From assembly GCA_946803715.1 (NCBI GenBank), contig CAMPET010000004.1:43480-107479 (forward strand): 64,000 bases of DNA, given 5' to 3'. Positions 1 to 15,720 of this stretch are shown here, one piece after another; position 1 is the first letter of the stretch, and each line of letters begins with the position of its first letter. Under the pieces are notes generated by a model, which saw only the letters and a list, made by a program, of their open reading frames with translations, was not told the DNA's origin and searched no databases. The translations under genes and the position numbers were made by a program. This DNA comes from Beroe ovata (Eukaryota; Ctenophora; Nuda; Beroida; Beroidae).

Positions 1-250
1 TGTGTGTGTGTGTGGATGTGCAGTGCGCACGCATATTTTTCATGTATCCAAACTTTTAACAGATGACCCCTCGTTTCGCTTGCAAGCTACTGAAGTGCTA
101 CTGTATATTATATGTCGCATCTGGTTTTCAATTCCGCGGCAATTAGTAGATAATTATTGCAAGACCAACGTCCACTTCTAGCCAAATCTATCAAGTGACA
201 TGACTGCATAATGAAAATTGATCGAAATCACTAATTTGTATTCCACTTAC

Positions 251-491
251 CCCATGTCCAATATGTTGTGGTGGTTGCTGTTGTTGCTGATTCTGTTTCG
301 ATCATCGTCATAGCCCCGTTTTTCCTTCGTTTTTTGCTAGCATGAGTCATATAATTCCATGAACCTGGAAATCTGGATGTTAACGATGACAAAACGCATT
401 TTCCAGATATCTTACAAAAGTCCGAAACTCCACTATAAAATGCCACCAGTTTAGCACACAACGAATCATCAGACAACGAATTCTCAATCAA
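251..491 (-). CDS. possible first exon of a leftward gene (partial)
   Basis: A leftward open frame starts with ATG at 491 and runs about 80 codons to a strong donor-like gtaagt just below 251. The encoded stretch is Ser/Thr-rich, with a basic KKRRK cluster and a run of threonines near its end. It could be the first exon of a gene that leaves the window on the left. I recognise no family and see no convincing second exon in 1-250. It may equally be chance. Confidence 0.25.
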
Positions 492-869
492 GCGGTGCTA
501 CACCCTGTCAGATTACTCAAATGATTCCAAATTCTAGCTTGCACGTGTTATGAAACCTCTTGATCACTTTGAGTTCTGTCAGGATTATTTTGAGCCATGT
601 GTATGTGCTTCCTTAGTAGGTATAGGAAGTGAGGATATCTTGACCGGAACAGAAGGCGATCAATCATTTGATTGATTAATGATTATTATAGTTCCAAACC
701 CATATATGATTCTCATGGCGTTCACCGTCCTCTGTAATATGTAACCATGACAACTTGTTATGCCATGACAACGCGATCCTGATTGTATCCCGTAATCTCA
801 ATATGTCACACTCACACACACAATCGATATATGTATCATCCTTATCCTGTGATCTATTGAGTAGGGAAA

Positions 870-3081
870 ATGGCAACGCAGAGGATCAGGTTCCAACTGA
901 CAGCTTACGATCCGAACCCTTCCGATGTGACTCTTGCTCTGACGGGACCAGATTGCATACTGGAGGAATGTAAAGGGTCTAATATCTCTATCGAGAAATA
1001 CATGTGAGTATGCTGCCTTCAAAGTAGTTCAATTTTGAAACAATGAACCAGCCAGCCTAGAAATCAGCACCTTTTCGGGCCTGAAGGAAACTGATATAGT
1101 GCTGATAGTGATACTTGACATCATCATGAAACCAGAGCGTCGGAGGATAACGGACCAAAGGAGATTCATATGAAGGTGACACCAGAACCCATTGCTTTCG
1201 TTATGAAGATCATTGATGGCAACATGAGTATCGAATTCAAGGGAAAATGGGCCGAGTTTGAAGTGGTTAGTGACATTATTTCTTGTAATAAGATTGACGA
1301 CAACAAAAAACACCAAGTCTGAACTAAGTACCATAAATTCTAGGAAGAAGCGAAACTCCTCGACACTCCTGTGCCCAAAGTTCTGGGAATCGAGACGGAA
1401 GCTAACGCCACTATTGAGGTTGCAGCCGAACCTCCAGTCGAACCAGAGGCACCAGCTGAGCCTCCCGCCGCAGTCGAGCCGGAAACAGCGCCACCAGAGG
1501 CAGAGACGGCGCCACCTGAGCCGGTGGCAGAATTGCCACCACCAGCAGAACCTGAACGTGGCGCTTCACCGTGTCCCACACTGGGCATGTCTGATGGAAC
1601 CACCTCCATGGCTCTGTGCTTCAAGATCAATTTCCTGAAAGAGGATGAGGAAGCTCAGGATGTCAGGTGAGTGCAATTTCTTCCCACATACACGTGTCAC
1701 ATCATGATATGAGCCCTCAAACCAAATTCATTGGCCATACCATATGGGTTATGGATATGGTATGACACATACTGATCTTGATTTCCGATAGCGGATAGAG
1801 CTCTAGACAAATATCAACACTAGATATCATATATACTCGGCTGTATCACAATATCCACAGGTTGAACTGGGATCTGAAGGATCTCTCGGCGGATGAGGGA
1901 GCCGAGAACTACAAACTCATCAGCCAGAAAGTGACTGAGCGGGGGAGGGAGTTTGTTGTCGCTGTTACACATCCGGTAAGGGATATGTGTATGAATATAT
2001 GATGCACAGATATGTTGTTATACAGTGGGATTTATCAAAACTCATATCAACACCAGTTTGGAGTGGTATAAGGCTCCCAAGTGCCTCATATGTCAGTTGT
2101 TTCACTAGTCCCTTAATGCAGCGAGTTCTTATTATCATTATTAAAACGGTATAATTATGGTGGGGAGGGCACTTTAGTGCAGCTCTTCCGGCGGGAGAGT
2201 GGTTAAATCGTCAGATGAACGCATGTCTATAGGAGACAGAGATTATCATGTTAGGGGGCGGGGAGGTTATTCTATTAAATGTCAATCCCTGCAGAAAACA
2301 GGGGAGGTTTTCTGTATCAGAGGTCTGGTCAAGTACGACAGAGTTACGATTCTCAACACGGATAAGTTTGTTCTTGATCACATGCCTCACTACCTTTCAT
2401 TCTACATCAAGGACCCGGAACTGACCAACAAGATATTAGCGTGAGTGAAATCTGCCACCTTCTTTATGGAGCAGATAGTTACGTGAATTATATAGGCGTA
2501 AATTGAACCGGGTGTGACCAGGAATTTGTACCACTTAAATGAACATACCCGGGAATTTTGCGCATTCCATAATACGGGATCCTAATATACCGCAGTGATA
2601 TCGAAGCTAATCCTGGATCTGAGATCGAGAACCTGTATAAGCACGGAGCATTTGCTCAGTCTATAGACATCGCATCATTCATTCCCTACGTACAACATCT
2701 GGACAAGAACAAGCGTCAGTATTCTAATTCTAATTCTAGCACATATTCACACACGATTTTAGTAGCGAGTTTCTCGGAAATAATAAATATGCTCGAGTTA
2801 TTTCTACTCGAGTAATTTCTACGGAACTCAAGCGAATTTATACCATTCAAGAGTTCGATATCATGAGGGTAACAATCCATGAATAGAACAGGGTAAAGGT
2901 TCTCAATGACCTATTATTGAAGTCTTAAATGGACCCCCTTTCAGAGCCCATCCCAACAAGAGACAGCGAGGAAGATGAACATGTGAAAAAGGGGCGAGAG
3001 ATGCAGAAGAAAGCGGAGTCGGAAGGGAAGAAGAACACTGGTCCACCCGAACCTGACACGACAAACTGGAGCTGCGGTTAG
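870..3081 (+). CDS. uncharacterised protein with Pro/Glu/Ala-rich hinge, 7 exons
   Basis: Seven exons join with consistent phases: 870-1003, 1136-1265, 1344-1666, 1861-1975, 2178-2440, 2596-2714 and 2945-3081, ending in TAG. The product is about 406 residues, starts MATQRIRF and has no signal peptide or membrane segment. Residues about 100-150, encoded by exon 3, form a low-complexity hinge of EPPVEPEAP-type repeats between two globular-looking halves. The C-terminal tail is charged (KKGREMQKKAESEGKK). I do not recognise the family and assign no function. The acceptor of exon 5 is chosen because only TTTAG before 2178 keeps the frame open. The start is the first ATG after an in-frame break, just downstream of an acceptor-like attgagtag. 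Confidence 0.7.
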
Positions 3082-3354
3082 TGGGGGAATAAAGCTGGCG
3101 GTGTGGGGAAATGGGGGGGTGCTGTGGGTAAATAGTTTGGGGAATGGAAAGAGCTCGTCAGTGACTGCAAGAAAATGGGTTTATAGCTGTATTTTGAGGT
3201 CATTTTGATTTTGCGAGCGAATTTATTGTACTTCTATTCAGTTTAAAGCTTGTTGTATCAGTACTATGCTCTCACCCATTATTCAAGCCTGTGAAGCATA
3301 GCATAGTCGAATGTTATAAATACTGCACTTTGTACATATTTGACCTCCAGCCCA

Positions 3355-3412
3355 CACAAACACAGNACACACACACACACACACACACACAAGCACACAC
3401 ACAATGTAGAAG
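3355..3412. repeat. CA microsatellite with one ambiguous base
   Basis: A run of CA dinucleotides, interrupted by one N at 3366, lies in the spacer between the two first rightward genes. Confidence 0.95.
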
Positions 3413-3805
3413 ACAAGTGCGAATGTACCAATAAATATTTTTGCCGGAGCTCCGCAAAGCTAAAAGTGACTTTTGCTGCAGTGACAAAACACTCGCATTA
3501 ATTCCGCACACATTTTCCCAATTACACAAGTAGCCGCCGCGAATTTTCGGCTTAGATCAAGAAATTTCTCTTTTCACACCGTGTAACACCATGTCACAAG
3601 GCTGATGATACGCTGTGTAAGTTACAACCCGTCATCCCTAGCATTCCACAGAATAAGACTTTTACTGAGAATGCAGTAGCTCCGTTAAAAATGAAATTTA
3701 CTACAAGACAGTAATTTCGAGAAAAACTCAAATTTCGGTGACATAGACACAAATGTAAGAGTAACAATGAAGGCTATCTTGTGCTATGCTCATTAGAGGG
3801 CCATT

Positions 3806-4325
3806 ATGGTTCACACTGCAACTAGCAAGATCAGTAATAGCAGATTTAATTTATCAAAGTACTATAATAAATCGAATTCTGAAGAAAACATATGTCGTCT
3901 CGATGTTTTGCTCAGAGATGATCACTATGTCCCCCCCTTAGGACGTGTCAAATGGGAGCTACCCAAGGAGGAAAAACGATTTAGAGAAGTTGGCAAACTG
4001 AGTGTTCCAGATTTCTCAGTCAAGGAGAAGGGACCTAACCTACAGAACGTCGGAAAACTTAAATGGGGCGGGGTTAGTAGTAGGGTTGGCCCTAAATAGT
4101 AACAAATGTGTTATCCAACTAGATTTTTGACTTCGTAATAACCACGACCTGGTTGCCTCTGTTCTAACATTAACACGAACCCTTTTCCCTTAGTTCCAGG
4201 CAGATGAACCTAAAGAGGTCCCCAAGGAGAAGCCGCAGGTGGGAAAACTCAAGTTGACCCCATTCGGAACCGTGCCCCCAGTTGATTCAGATGATGGAAA
4301 GAAATCAAGGAAGAAGAAACAATGA
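3806..4325 (+). CDS. small basic protein with repeated VGKL motifs, 2 exons
   Basis: Exon 1 is 3806-4072. Exon 2 starts at 4194 or 4200 and ends with TGA at 4323-4325. Both acceptors (cccttag and ttccag) keep phase 0 and differ by two codons (Phe-Gln), so this may be an alternative tandem acceptor. The product is about 130 residues, hydrophilic, and ends in a Lys/Arg cluster. Related short motifs recur: GRVKWELP, VGKLSVPDF, VGKLKWGG and VGKLKLTPFG. This spacing suggests a linear binding-motif repeat, perhaps a scaffold or cytoskeletal partner, but the family is unknown to me. A possible polyadenylation signal (attaaag) follows near 4405. Confidence 0.65.
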
Positions 4326-5541
4326 TGACCGCCCCCTGGACATAACTATTTGATTTACAATGTGCAGTACCAGCTCTTTCTTTAGCACGTTTTGTGGGGC
4401 GTTAATTAAAGTAGTAAGATTAATTATTGTACAGTGGGATAAGATGACTTCGTTAAACTTGATAATTATGCTATGTACGCAAATCTATGCTTTGTAACCA
4501 AATCGAAAATGTAAAACTCGTGAAAAACCGAGAATCGGGAATTGCTCGAGGCTAGAGTGCTTCCTGAAATACGGGATTATGAACGCACGGCTACATATTA
4601 TAGAGTGAGCGTTGCGTCGGCTAAATGGATATGCGATCGAAAATCTATGTTTTTGCATGGAATATCTAACAAAATTGATTAGTATGGTTGGGAAAATGCG
4701 CATCTTTATTATATCGATAACTCACCGTAAACTGATTTCTGTGATTTACAATGTAAGTATAATTGTAAATAGATCTATTCTGTAAATATCGAAGTACTTT
4801 TACTTGTTTAGTAGATAAATGGTTCAATTTCTAGCTCAAACCATCATTTATCAAATCTCCTGCAAGTATATTATAGGCCACCCACTGACCTAGAATCCAT
4901 TCTTTGGAGCATTTAAATTATAGAGATCTTGAAAGACTTGATTGACGCAACAATTATTGATTTCATCAAAGCATGGTTGACGATCGAATGGTTGATAAAA
5001 GTTGAAATGCTCGAATATCCATCACAATAAGAGAATATAAAAGAAACCACCATCATATCATCGATATTGAGTGTCATAAAACTGTCAGCTGTTACATACT
5101 ATAGAAACGTGTAAAAAGCACTACTTTCAGTTTCAAGAAATTAGATAAACCTTCAACAGATGTTACATATATAATTAATCACATATAATAATCATTTTCC
5201 TTTTATCTATCAGAAGACCCTATTCAGGAGATGAATATTATCAATTATGAAAGATTGTCCTTCATTAACTGTAACCGGAAGAAAGTGTCAGCTTGATATT
5301 CAGAGGACACATCTAATGATAAATCAGCGATCAATTCGAGGTGGTATTGATAAACGATTGTCAATATAGACGTCTCCATGATCATCACGTTTTTACAGCT
5401 CTAACTCAATAGACAGTGTCCAGTGTCCACGCTTTCTGAGAATACACCCAAATTGATCTGCAGTACTATATAGCATCTGTCATGAGAGAACTTCAGCAGA
5501 GTGTTGATACATACTTTCATGATTCTCACTAATCTCAGTCA
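4326..5541. other. AT-rich spacer, no gene seen
   Basis: This is the intergenic region between the VGKL-repeat gene and the 3' end of the leftward PCGF gene. It is AT-rich, with only short chance frames. A 72-codon leftward frame at 4485-4703 has no supporting splice or family signal. Confidence 0.6.
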
Positions 5542-8500
5542 CTACCGGGGACGAACAGGGCGGTTCAGTTTCACAACTGAACTCCTAACACCCCCATCAC
5601 CACTCTTGCTCCTAGGTGGTCTCAAAACATTCTGAATTGCAGCCCGCTTCGCGTCCCCTTTGAACGATCTAATGGGCAAAATTACCCGGGATTTGGTATT
5701 TGAAGCAGAGTTTGGTCTCGACAGGATTGTGCCCTTCACTGGGGCAGAGGAGGCCCGTGGCCCTGGTTTAGGTGCGATGGGGACCAATGGTTTGGGGGAC
5801 ACATACATGCTGTTGAACCGAGGCACTGGTTTCGGAGCTATGTGGACTGGCGGTTTAGACGAATGTTGGATAATGATGGACTTCTTCATAACCGGGGATT
5901 TGCTGATCACCACACCCTTGTGATTGGCAGGAGATTTCACAACGCTGTTCTTCCGACTGGATACCGGTTTCTTAACGAGTAACCGCCGCGGAGCTAGCGG
6001 TGCTTTGCACTTGACACCGACACTGTTGACACCACTCTCTGGAGACACCGGACTGACCGGCTCCTTACCTTTACTCTTATTTAAACAACTCACGTGTCCT
6101 GGACTTGTGTTACCGGTTGTGGGAGTCAAGGACTGTGACATTTCCCTCTCTGGCGAACTTTCCGTGGGCAGGGAACTCTTCAGTGTGCCCCGGAATCGGT
6201 ATGTGAGGGCCAGAACAGCTTGCTGAAACACATCAGTTGAAAACACTAGAATTTCACGTCTCGACTCCGGTCTCCGCTTCACAACTTTTCAATTGTTTAT
6301 TCCCGGTGCTATTTAGATGTACTTCCAGCTAATTTTGAGGCTGAACAAGTCGGGAAATGGTTAATTTGCCGGAGTGAACCATTTCCCACCGACCCACAAC
6401 TCTGAAGTCGATAATTGAAGCCATAATCAATGATAATAAGATGATATAACACCCTCTGATCCATCGTGGCGACGCGCGCAAATGCGCGCGACGATTATGC
6501 TATAGTGAAGCGTAACAACGGCATTTTCATATTGGAAAAGCTCACAAAATTTGGAGCAAAAATTTTGCCATCTTGTGACACGATTTCGAACGTAGAACAA
6601 AAATCAAATTTTCAACGAAGCAAAATTTATCAATGTCCGACAAAACCAATCGAACTACTGTCAGAAAAAGTTCAGAGTTTCAAGTTTCTTAGCAAAAACA
6701 TTTGCTGAACATGTACAGTGCGATAGTGCGTACACGATTATTGTTTGCACTACACAATGTATACAATGTACATCATTCTGAATTGTTAGAAGTAACAACA
6801 GGGCGGTGTAATTTAGGTAAGAAAAGAGTGTCACCGCGCATAACAAACCAGATCCCGCTCCTTTACAAAATACAGAACGATGATATTGGTGAAGTACCTT
6901 GATTACTCCATGACGTATTTTAGATAGTAGTCCCAGGGTAACGTCTTCATCTAACAGATAATCTCCATACAAAATGTCTACCTAAAGAATATGAAAAGAA
7001 TAGAGAGAGGATTTTGGTTAATTGGAAACTTGGAAAGGAATGAACAATCGGAATAAACTTACATCGGGAGCCTGTTGTATTGCAAGGAGCCTATCGCGTT
7101 CCCACGCCTTTTGTGCTTTAGCATCTTCAAACTCCGGCTGTAAGTAATGACGGGTTTTGAGGGAAATAACTCATTCAATTATATAATTGTTCAATTAATT
7201 ATTCATGTCCAATATTCATCATATTGAAAATAATTAGTTGAACACACTCACCGCATCGAATGATATTGAAAGTCGCTGCCGAATGAATTCCTTGAGATGG
7301 AGAACAGTGAGCTCAGATGGGAATCGGATCATGTGTCCTGGGTATCTCTGCAGATGGTGCCATGGTAACTGGTGTCAAGGTAACAGAAGGACAGCGGTGT
7401 CATGGCAACAGTTATCATGCGTGGTGTCATGGCAACAGTCGCATTAGAGTGGTGTCAGTTGACACATTTACGCAGAGGTCTATTTCACTATGAGCACGAG
7501 TGACGAGTCACCACACCGGTGTCAACATGGTGTCAATTTTACACTTCTTATCATGATAAAGTCAATACCTTGATTCTCATGGTGGAAGCTGCTGTATTTC
7601 TCTCATGTTGCAACATAACGTAGACCGGCAGACCTGCCTGTCTTCCATATAGCGCCCGTTTTTTCGGTGTCAAGAATGTCGATTCCATACTCTCTACAAC
7701 ATCTTAGAGGAGGAGAGAGATGTCAAATGTAGATGCTTTCATTACTCATCAACAAACTGATACACAAACCAACTGTTACCGAACTAATTGACAGACCAAT
7801 TAACAAATCAATTAACGGGCAATTAAGAGGCAATTAACTCACTCTCTTCTGGTTCTCCCCGGGAAGCGTAGAACTGAGCTCGGGCAGTTCTTTCCGAATC
7901 CGCGAAGCCGGGTACGATCTTGTTGATCAGATCTTGTAACTGATTATCCGACCTGAGAGGAGGATGTAATTTGTAAAAATGGGAGTGTGAAAAAGAGGAG
8001 GGTCAGGAGCGATATGAAGAGGAACAGGTAGTTAGACCAAAATAAGGGGGGAGGAGAGTTCTGTTATCTAGAGGGGAGAGGAACTTCGGAGCTAGCTTAG
8101 AAGAAAATTCAATTCTTCTAAAAAGGGAGATCATCAGTGATGCGGGCTAAAATAAAACCAGGCTAAATTCGACCAGGAATCGATTCAGTGTCGAAACACT
8201 TATTTGAATACTGACAGTTTCGATCACGGAGGTGCCATATTGCGAACAATCTCATTACAAGTTTTGCAATCCAGGTCCCCCATTGCCCATGCATATCGAA
8301 ACTTACTTGAGAGTCTTTGTGGGTTCAGTCGGGTTAACACTGATTCCACACTGAGGGCACGACGAATTCTTGATAAACTCCTTCACGATACAACCACGAC
8401 AAACTGAGAATGAGTGGGCGTCCGTCGTGTGGATGCGTTTGAAATGGAGAACTTATAGCCTTTTCATGGCTAGATACAACAAGGGAGAACGATAGAAATA

Positions 8501-8641
8501 ATTCTTGGAATGCATGAATAATCGTGTCACAGGATCAAACTCACATGTGTGCATGCATTCTGATACAGCAGTGGCATTTACCATGTACCCCTTACATAAG
8601 AAGCAGGTAATGTATTCGTTCAAGTCTCGTAGTTTCACCAT
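5542..8641 (-). CDS. PCGF: Polycomb group RING finger protein (PCGF), 8 exons
   Basis: Exons on the minus strand: 8545-8641, 8307-8403, 7843-7952, 7569-7693, 7252-7347, 7063-7137, 6898-6981 and 5542-6222, giving about 454 residues. The N-terminal RING has all eight zinc ligands, spanning the exon 1-2 junction (CFLC, CMHTFCRGC, CPQC). It is followed by the PCGF linker LQDLINKIVPGF, close to LQDIVYKLVPGL of PCGF3/5 and BMI1 relatives. Exons 4-8 encode the RAWUL ubiquitin-like fold (TVLHLKEFIRQRL, ILYGDYLLDEDVTLGLL). PCGF proteins pair with RING1/RING2 in PRC1 to ubiquitinate histone H2A, so it should be nuclear. The last exon adds about 200 disordered residues rich in Ser, Lys and Pro (repeated SKP and APKP). 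Which PCGF subtype it is remains undecided. An acceptor-like attaatag ends two bases before the ATG. Confidence 0.92.
7330..7530. repeat. imperfect GGTGTCATGGCAACAG repeats in PCGF intron
   Basis: Just upstream of PCGF exon 5 (minus sense) there are at least four degenerate copies of ggtgtcatggcaacag (7357-7440), followed by further GGTGTCA boxes. The unit resembles half or full RFX X-box sites (GTnnCCATGGnAAC). It may be only a minisatellite. Confidence 0.6.
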
Positions 8642-9137
8642 TCCTATTAATGTATGACTTTTGTTACGGTAAGTTTCGTCTGGTGTCTCTTTCACTGTTT
8701 TTCAAAATATTATGAATTCATTATTTGAAAAAGTGAACGACAAACGACAATAAGTATGCAATGATGAGTATCGGTTATGTTGAAATGAAACAAAATAATG
8801 ATGTATCAAGGGATATAATATATCAAAATAGCAAATCCAAAGTAAAAATGAGATATACAGAAAAATAACATTTCAACAATATAGTTTGATCATAATTGAT
8901 AACCAATGATAATAACAATACAAATAACTGACCTCAATAAAGTCCGATCTCATCTCTTATTTCATATTCGAAGAGGATTACAATTTAAATAACTAAGAAT
9001 TCACTTTTTTGGTTACGACAGAATTTTGTCATCAATTGATGCGAGAAACTGACAAAAACGCGAACACCCCTCTAACTTTTCGTAACTTCATTACCGAATT
9101 TTATGCTACAGACAGAAACGCGAACTCCAGCTCCTTA
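8642..9137. other. spacer between C2H2 gene and PCGF
   Basis: About 500 AT-rich bases separate the stop of the zinc-finger gene and the PCGF start, both leftward. No separate gene is seen. Confidence 0.6.
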
Positions 9138-10700
9138 CTAACTTTTCGTAACTTCATCATCGAATGCTGTTTCCTCCACAATCCAGTCCTCCGCAGGTAG
9201 AGGATCGTCAATGAGCTCTGCCATCTCCTCCAGAGACCAGATGGGGTTTTCCGGGTCGTCCAGTGACTGAGTGGGGGTGACAGGCGGCTCCTCCTGATCT
9301 GCTACATGGACACAGTCATTTGATAGAAGTGAGGCGATATGACCACCACTTTCACCTTGGTGGAATTTAGCTTGGTGAAACTGTATAGCTTCATATGACA
9401 GGAAGAGAGCAGAGCAGAAGTTACAGACATATGAGTGAAATTTCTCGTAGTGTTTGTCAAGAAGATACCGTGTGTTGAAGACTTTGCTGCAGAATGAACA
9501 TTCGAACATGGTTGCTCCGTCCCGTTCAGATTCAGAACTGTTAGTTGTGGATACAGACTGAGCTTGTATGACAGGGCTTGTGGAAACTATGAGACTAGCT
9601 TGATAATCATCAGAGTTCTGGGGTGCTACCTGGGAACCACCATCATTCATATCCCCTATGGAGTTAGTTCCAGAGAGGGACTGCAACAGAGTGCTGATAT
9701 CATTGTCGCTTTGGTTGTGCATTAGGAGGTGTCTGTCGTATGTGAGTCTGTGACGAACAGCCTTGTGACAAATGGGACAGACGTGAATCATGGTCCATTT
9801 GTGCTTCAACCTCATGTGTTTGATCAAGTCGTTCTTACTGGTACATTTGAAATTGCACCGGCTACATAGATATAAACCAGCGTGAGCTTTTGGTAAATGA
9901 AAGGCTTTCAAGTGACTTTTGTATGCCGATTGGCATTTTAGGACCCTGTGACAAATCTTACATTTGTATCTGACACCTTCGTGTATGGACAAGACATGAT
10001 TTCTCAAATTCTTTATTGTGGAGAACACTTTTGTGCAGTAATAACATTTAAAAGCCCCGTCACATTCATGCGTCACACGAACATGATTGTAGAGTGACCA
10101 AGCATAACCAAAAACCTTCTGACACTTAACACACTGATATTTCTTCACTTTGTGGTGCTGAACTTTGATATGATCTTCCATGGTGTGTTTTCGGGCAAAC
10201 TGTTTTCCGCAATGATGACACTGATGACAACCTAGATTATTGTGGATAAATTTGATGTGTTGAGTCAAATTGTCATGTCTGGTAAAAGTTGAGGGACAAA
10301 AGGGGCATGAAATTTGGACTGAGTTTCCACCATGTGCACTGTCTTTGTGGCGACGAAGGTTGAAATTTCTTGTGTACTTAAGACCACAAATATCACATGT
10401 ATATCGATTTCCCTCATTATTACGTCTACCCATTTTCTTCTTTTGATGAGTGATTTCTGCTATCTGAATGTTCGTTTTATTTCCATGAGCATCATATACT
10501 GTTTCAGTTGTAGACGATATGACCATAGAGGGGTTGGCTGAGGCAGCATTCACTGCTGAATCGTTGGAACCTAAGTTCCCTGTATTTGGAACAATAACCC
10601 ACACTACATGGTCTTCAGTCGTGTTATCTGGATCAGGGGAAGACGCTGGCTTAATAGAGTCCTGGAGACTCTCCATCCCAATCCAGGCCTCTTCCATCAT
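9138..10700 (-). CDS. C2H2 zinc-finger protein with ten fingers, intronless
   Basis: A single frame of 520 residues. The start used is ATG at 10700 (MMEEAWIG). The frame remains open a little upstream but without a closer ATG, and an acceptor-like tttgacag ends eight bases before it. About 80 acidic and Ser/Thr-rich residues are followed by a basic KKKMGRRN patch. Then come eight consecutive C2H2 fingers (from YTCDICG to HVCPICH), a spacer of about 60 residues and two more fingers (FECSFC, YVCNFC). The C-terminus is strongly acidic (EEMAELIDDPLPAEDW), like an activation segment. It is probably a sequence-specific nuclear regulator; linkers are not TGEKP type, and I cannot name an orthologue. 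It lies 252 bases downstream of POLG2 on the same strand. Confidence 0.9.
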   Translation of the reverse strand: MMEEAWIGMESLQDSIKPASSPDPDNTTEDHVVWVIVPNTGNLGSNDSAVNAASANPSMVISSTTETVYDAHGNKTNIQIAEITHQKKKMGRRNNEGNRYTCDICGLKYTRNFNLRRHKDSAHGGNSVQISCPFCPSTFTRHDNLTQHIKFIHNNLGCHQCHHCGKQFARKHTMEDHIKVQHHKVKKYQCVKCQKVFGYAWSLYNHVRVTHECDGAFKCYYCTKVFSTIKNLRNHVLSIHEGVRYKCKICHRVLKCQSAYKSHLKAFHLPKAHAGLYLCSRCNFKCTSKNDLIKHMRLKHKWTMIHVCPICHKAVRHRLTYDRHLLMHNQSDNDISTLLQSLSGTNSIGDMNDGGSQVAPQNSDDYQASLIVSTSPVIQAQSVSTTNSSESERDGATMFECSFCSKVFNTRYLLDKHYEKFHSYVCNFCSALFLSYEAIQFHQAKFHQGESGGHIASLLSNDCVHVADQEEPPVTPTQSLDDPENPIWSLEEMAELIDDPLPAEDWIVEETAFDDEVTKS

Positions 10701-10952
10701 GGCTGACTCTGTCAAATAAGCATGTTAATCAACAACGTACTTTCATACTTCCATTAAGATTTCACTAAAATCAACTTGATCAACTTAACTTGAATTGAAT
10801 TGAATTGAATTATATTACAGCACAATTATCATTTATCAAATATATATTTTCTTCAGCAAGTAGGTATAACCAGTTTGTTTGAGAAATGAATGAAATGGAA
10901 TAAATCATAAAAACACATACTTCAAAATTAAGAGCAGCCATGTTAAAAATGA

Positions 10953-11888
10953 TTAGGCCCGCATGATCAGATTAAGTTTTAAATAATCAATAATAAATCT
11001 ATAATTTATTGGCTCTATAAGATGGGTGTTTCTGTCTCTTATAAACGCTACCCCATCACTGGCTGTTTCATCAGTAAGAATGATAATGAATGGCACTCCT
11101 TGACTATCATTCCTGACAAATACACTTTCAGAATCACAACTATCGTACAATTCAAAGGTAATATTCTGGCGAGATAAATCACCAACTATTTCATCCTTAA
11201 TGGCATTTAACTTTTCAGATGAATTAGATTGTTCACTTATCACAATGCTTGTTTTGATGGGAACTAATAAATGGTTCAGCATGAGAAACTCATATTGATC
11301 CACTGAGGAGAAAGAATCTGTTAAAAGAGTGTAAAAGCAAGAGTGGCTTGATTTCATGTTACACACAAGATACTTTGGTTCATTTCCTTGGCCAAAAGAT
11401 ATGCATTCTTGCCATGTCTTCTCAACAGGAAAGCTTTGCTGATCAGGACTTAAATGGTAGTCAATTTGACAACTTTCTGGACTTATCTTTTGCTTCAACT
11501 TTAATGGCTTATTGATAAATCTCCTCCACCAGTGGTTACTCTTCTTATGAACTTCATAAACACTCGAGTAATCTTCTCCTGGTAAATTGTAACACATATA
11601 CACTTTATCAGATTCTTCTAAAGTAATATATGGGAATTTTTCCCTCCACTGTGGTAGAAGCGTTGCCTGGACATCTGACACAAAAGCTAATCTTTTCATA
11701 TCAGGGTTTTCAGACAAAATTTCATGTATATTCAACAAAGATTGTGTCTCCTTAGAATGATTAAAAGACAAATTAGACAACATATGAGTGCAACTTGGAG
11801 TAAGCAGTGAAGTCTGAATCTGAGAGTCAATATTTTTGTGCAACATAGTTAGGAATGATGGTGATAATGCTGTTAATAATCTTTCCAT
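10953..11888 (-). CDS. POLG2: mitochondrial DNA polymerase gamma accessory subunit (short form)
   Basis: An intronless frame of 311 residues (human is 485). From about residue 120 the order of motifs follows POLG2: NHWWRRFINKP (human LQWWRKF), a central aminoacyl-tRNA-synthetase-like segment, LLVPIKTSIVIS (human LAPIKVALDV), and the anticodon-binding-type C-terminal domain FIIILTDETASDGVAFIRDR (human [20 protein letters not shown]). POLG2 is the processivity factor of the mitochondrial replicase. The reduced N-terminus lacks most of the synthetase-like catalytic half, as in some invertebrate forms. An acceptor-like cattctag ends two bases before the ATG, with an in-frame TAA 15 bases upstream, so an upstream coding exon is possible but not found. 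The targeting sequence is not obvious. Confidence 0.82.
   Translation of the reverse strand: MERLLTALSPSFLTMLHKNIDSQIQTSLLTPSCTHMLSNLSFNHSKETQSLLNIHEILSENPDMKRLAFVSDVQATLLPQWREKFPYITLEESDKVYMCYNLPGEDYSSVYEVHKKSNHWWRRFINKPLKLKQKISPESCQIDYHLSPDQQSFPVEKTWQECISFGQGNEPKYLVCNMKSSHSCFYTLLTDSFSSVDQYEFLMLNHLLVPIKTSIVISEQSNSSEKLNAIKDEIVGDLSRQNITFELYDSCDSESVFVRNDSQGVPFIIILTDETASDGVAFIRDRNTHLIEPINYRFIIDYLKLNLIMRA

Positions 11889-15720
<3,832 letters not shown>

Noticed and set aside
4485-4703. Leftward 72-codon frame
   Set aside because: AT-rich spacer, no motif, no splice or start context.
6466-6708. 80-codon frame inside a PCGF intron
   Set aside because: No family, no acceptor or donor support, and antisense to a clear intron between two RAWUL exons.
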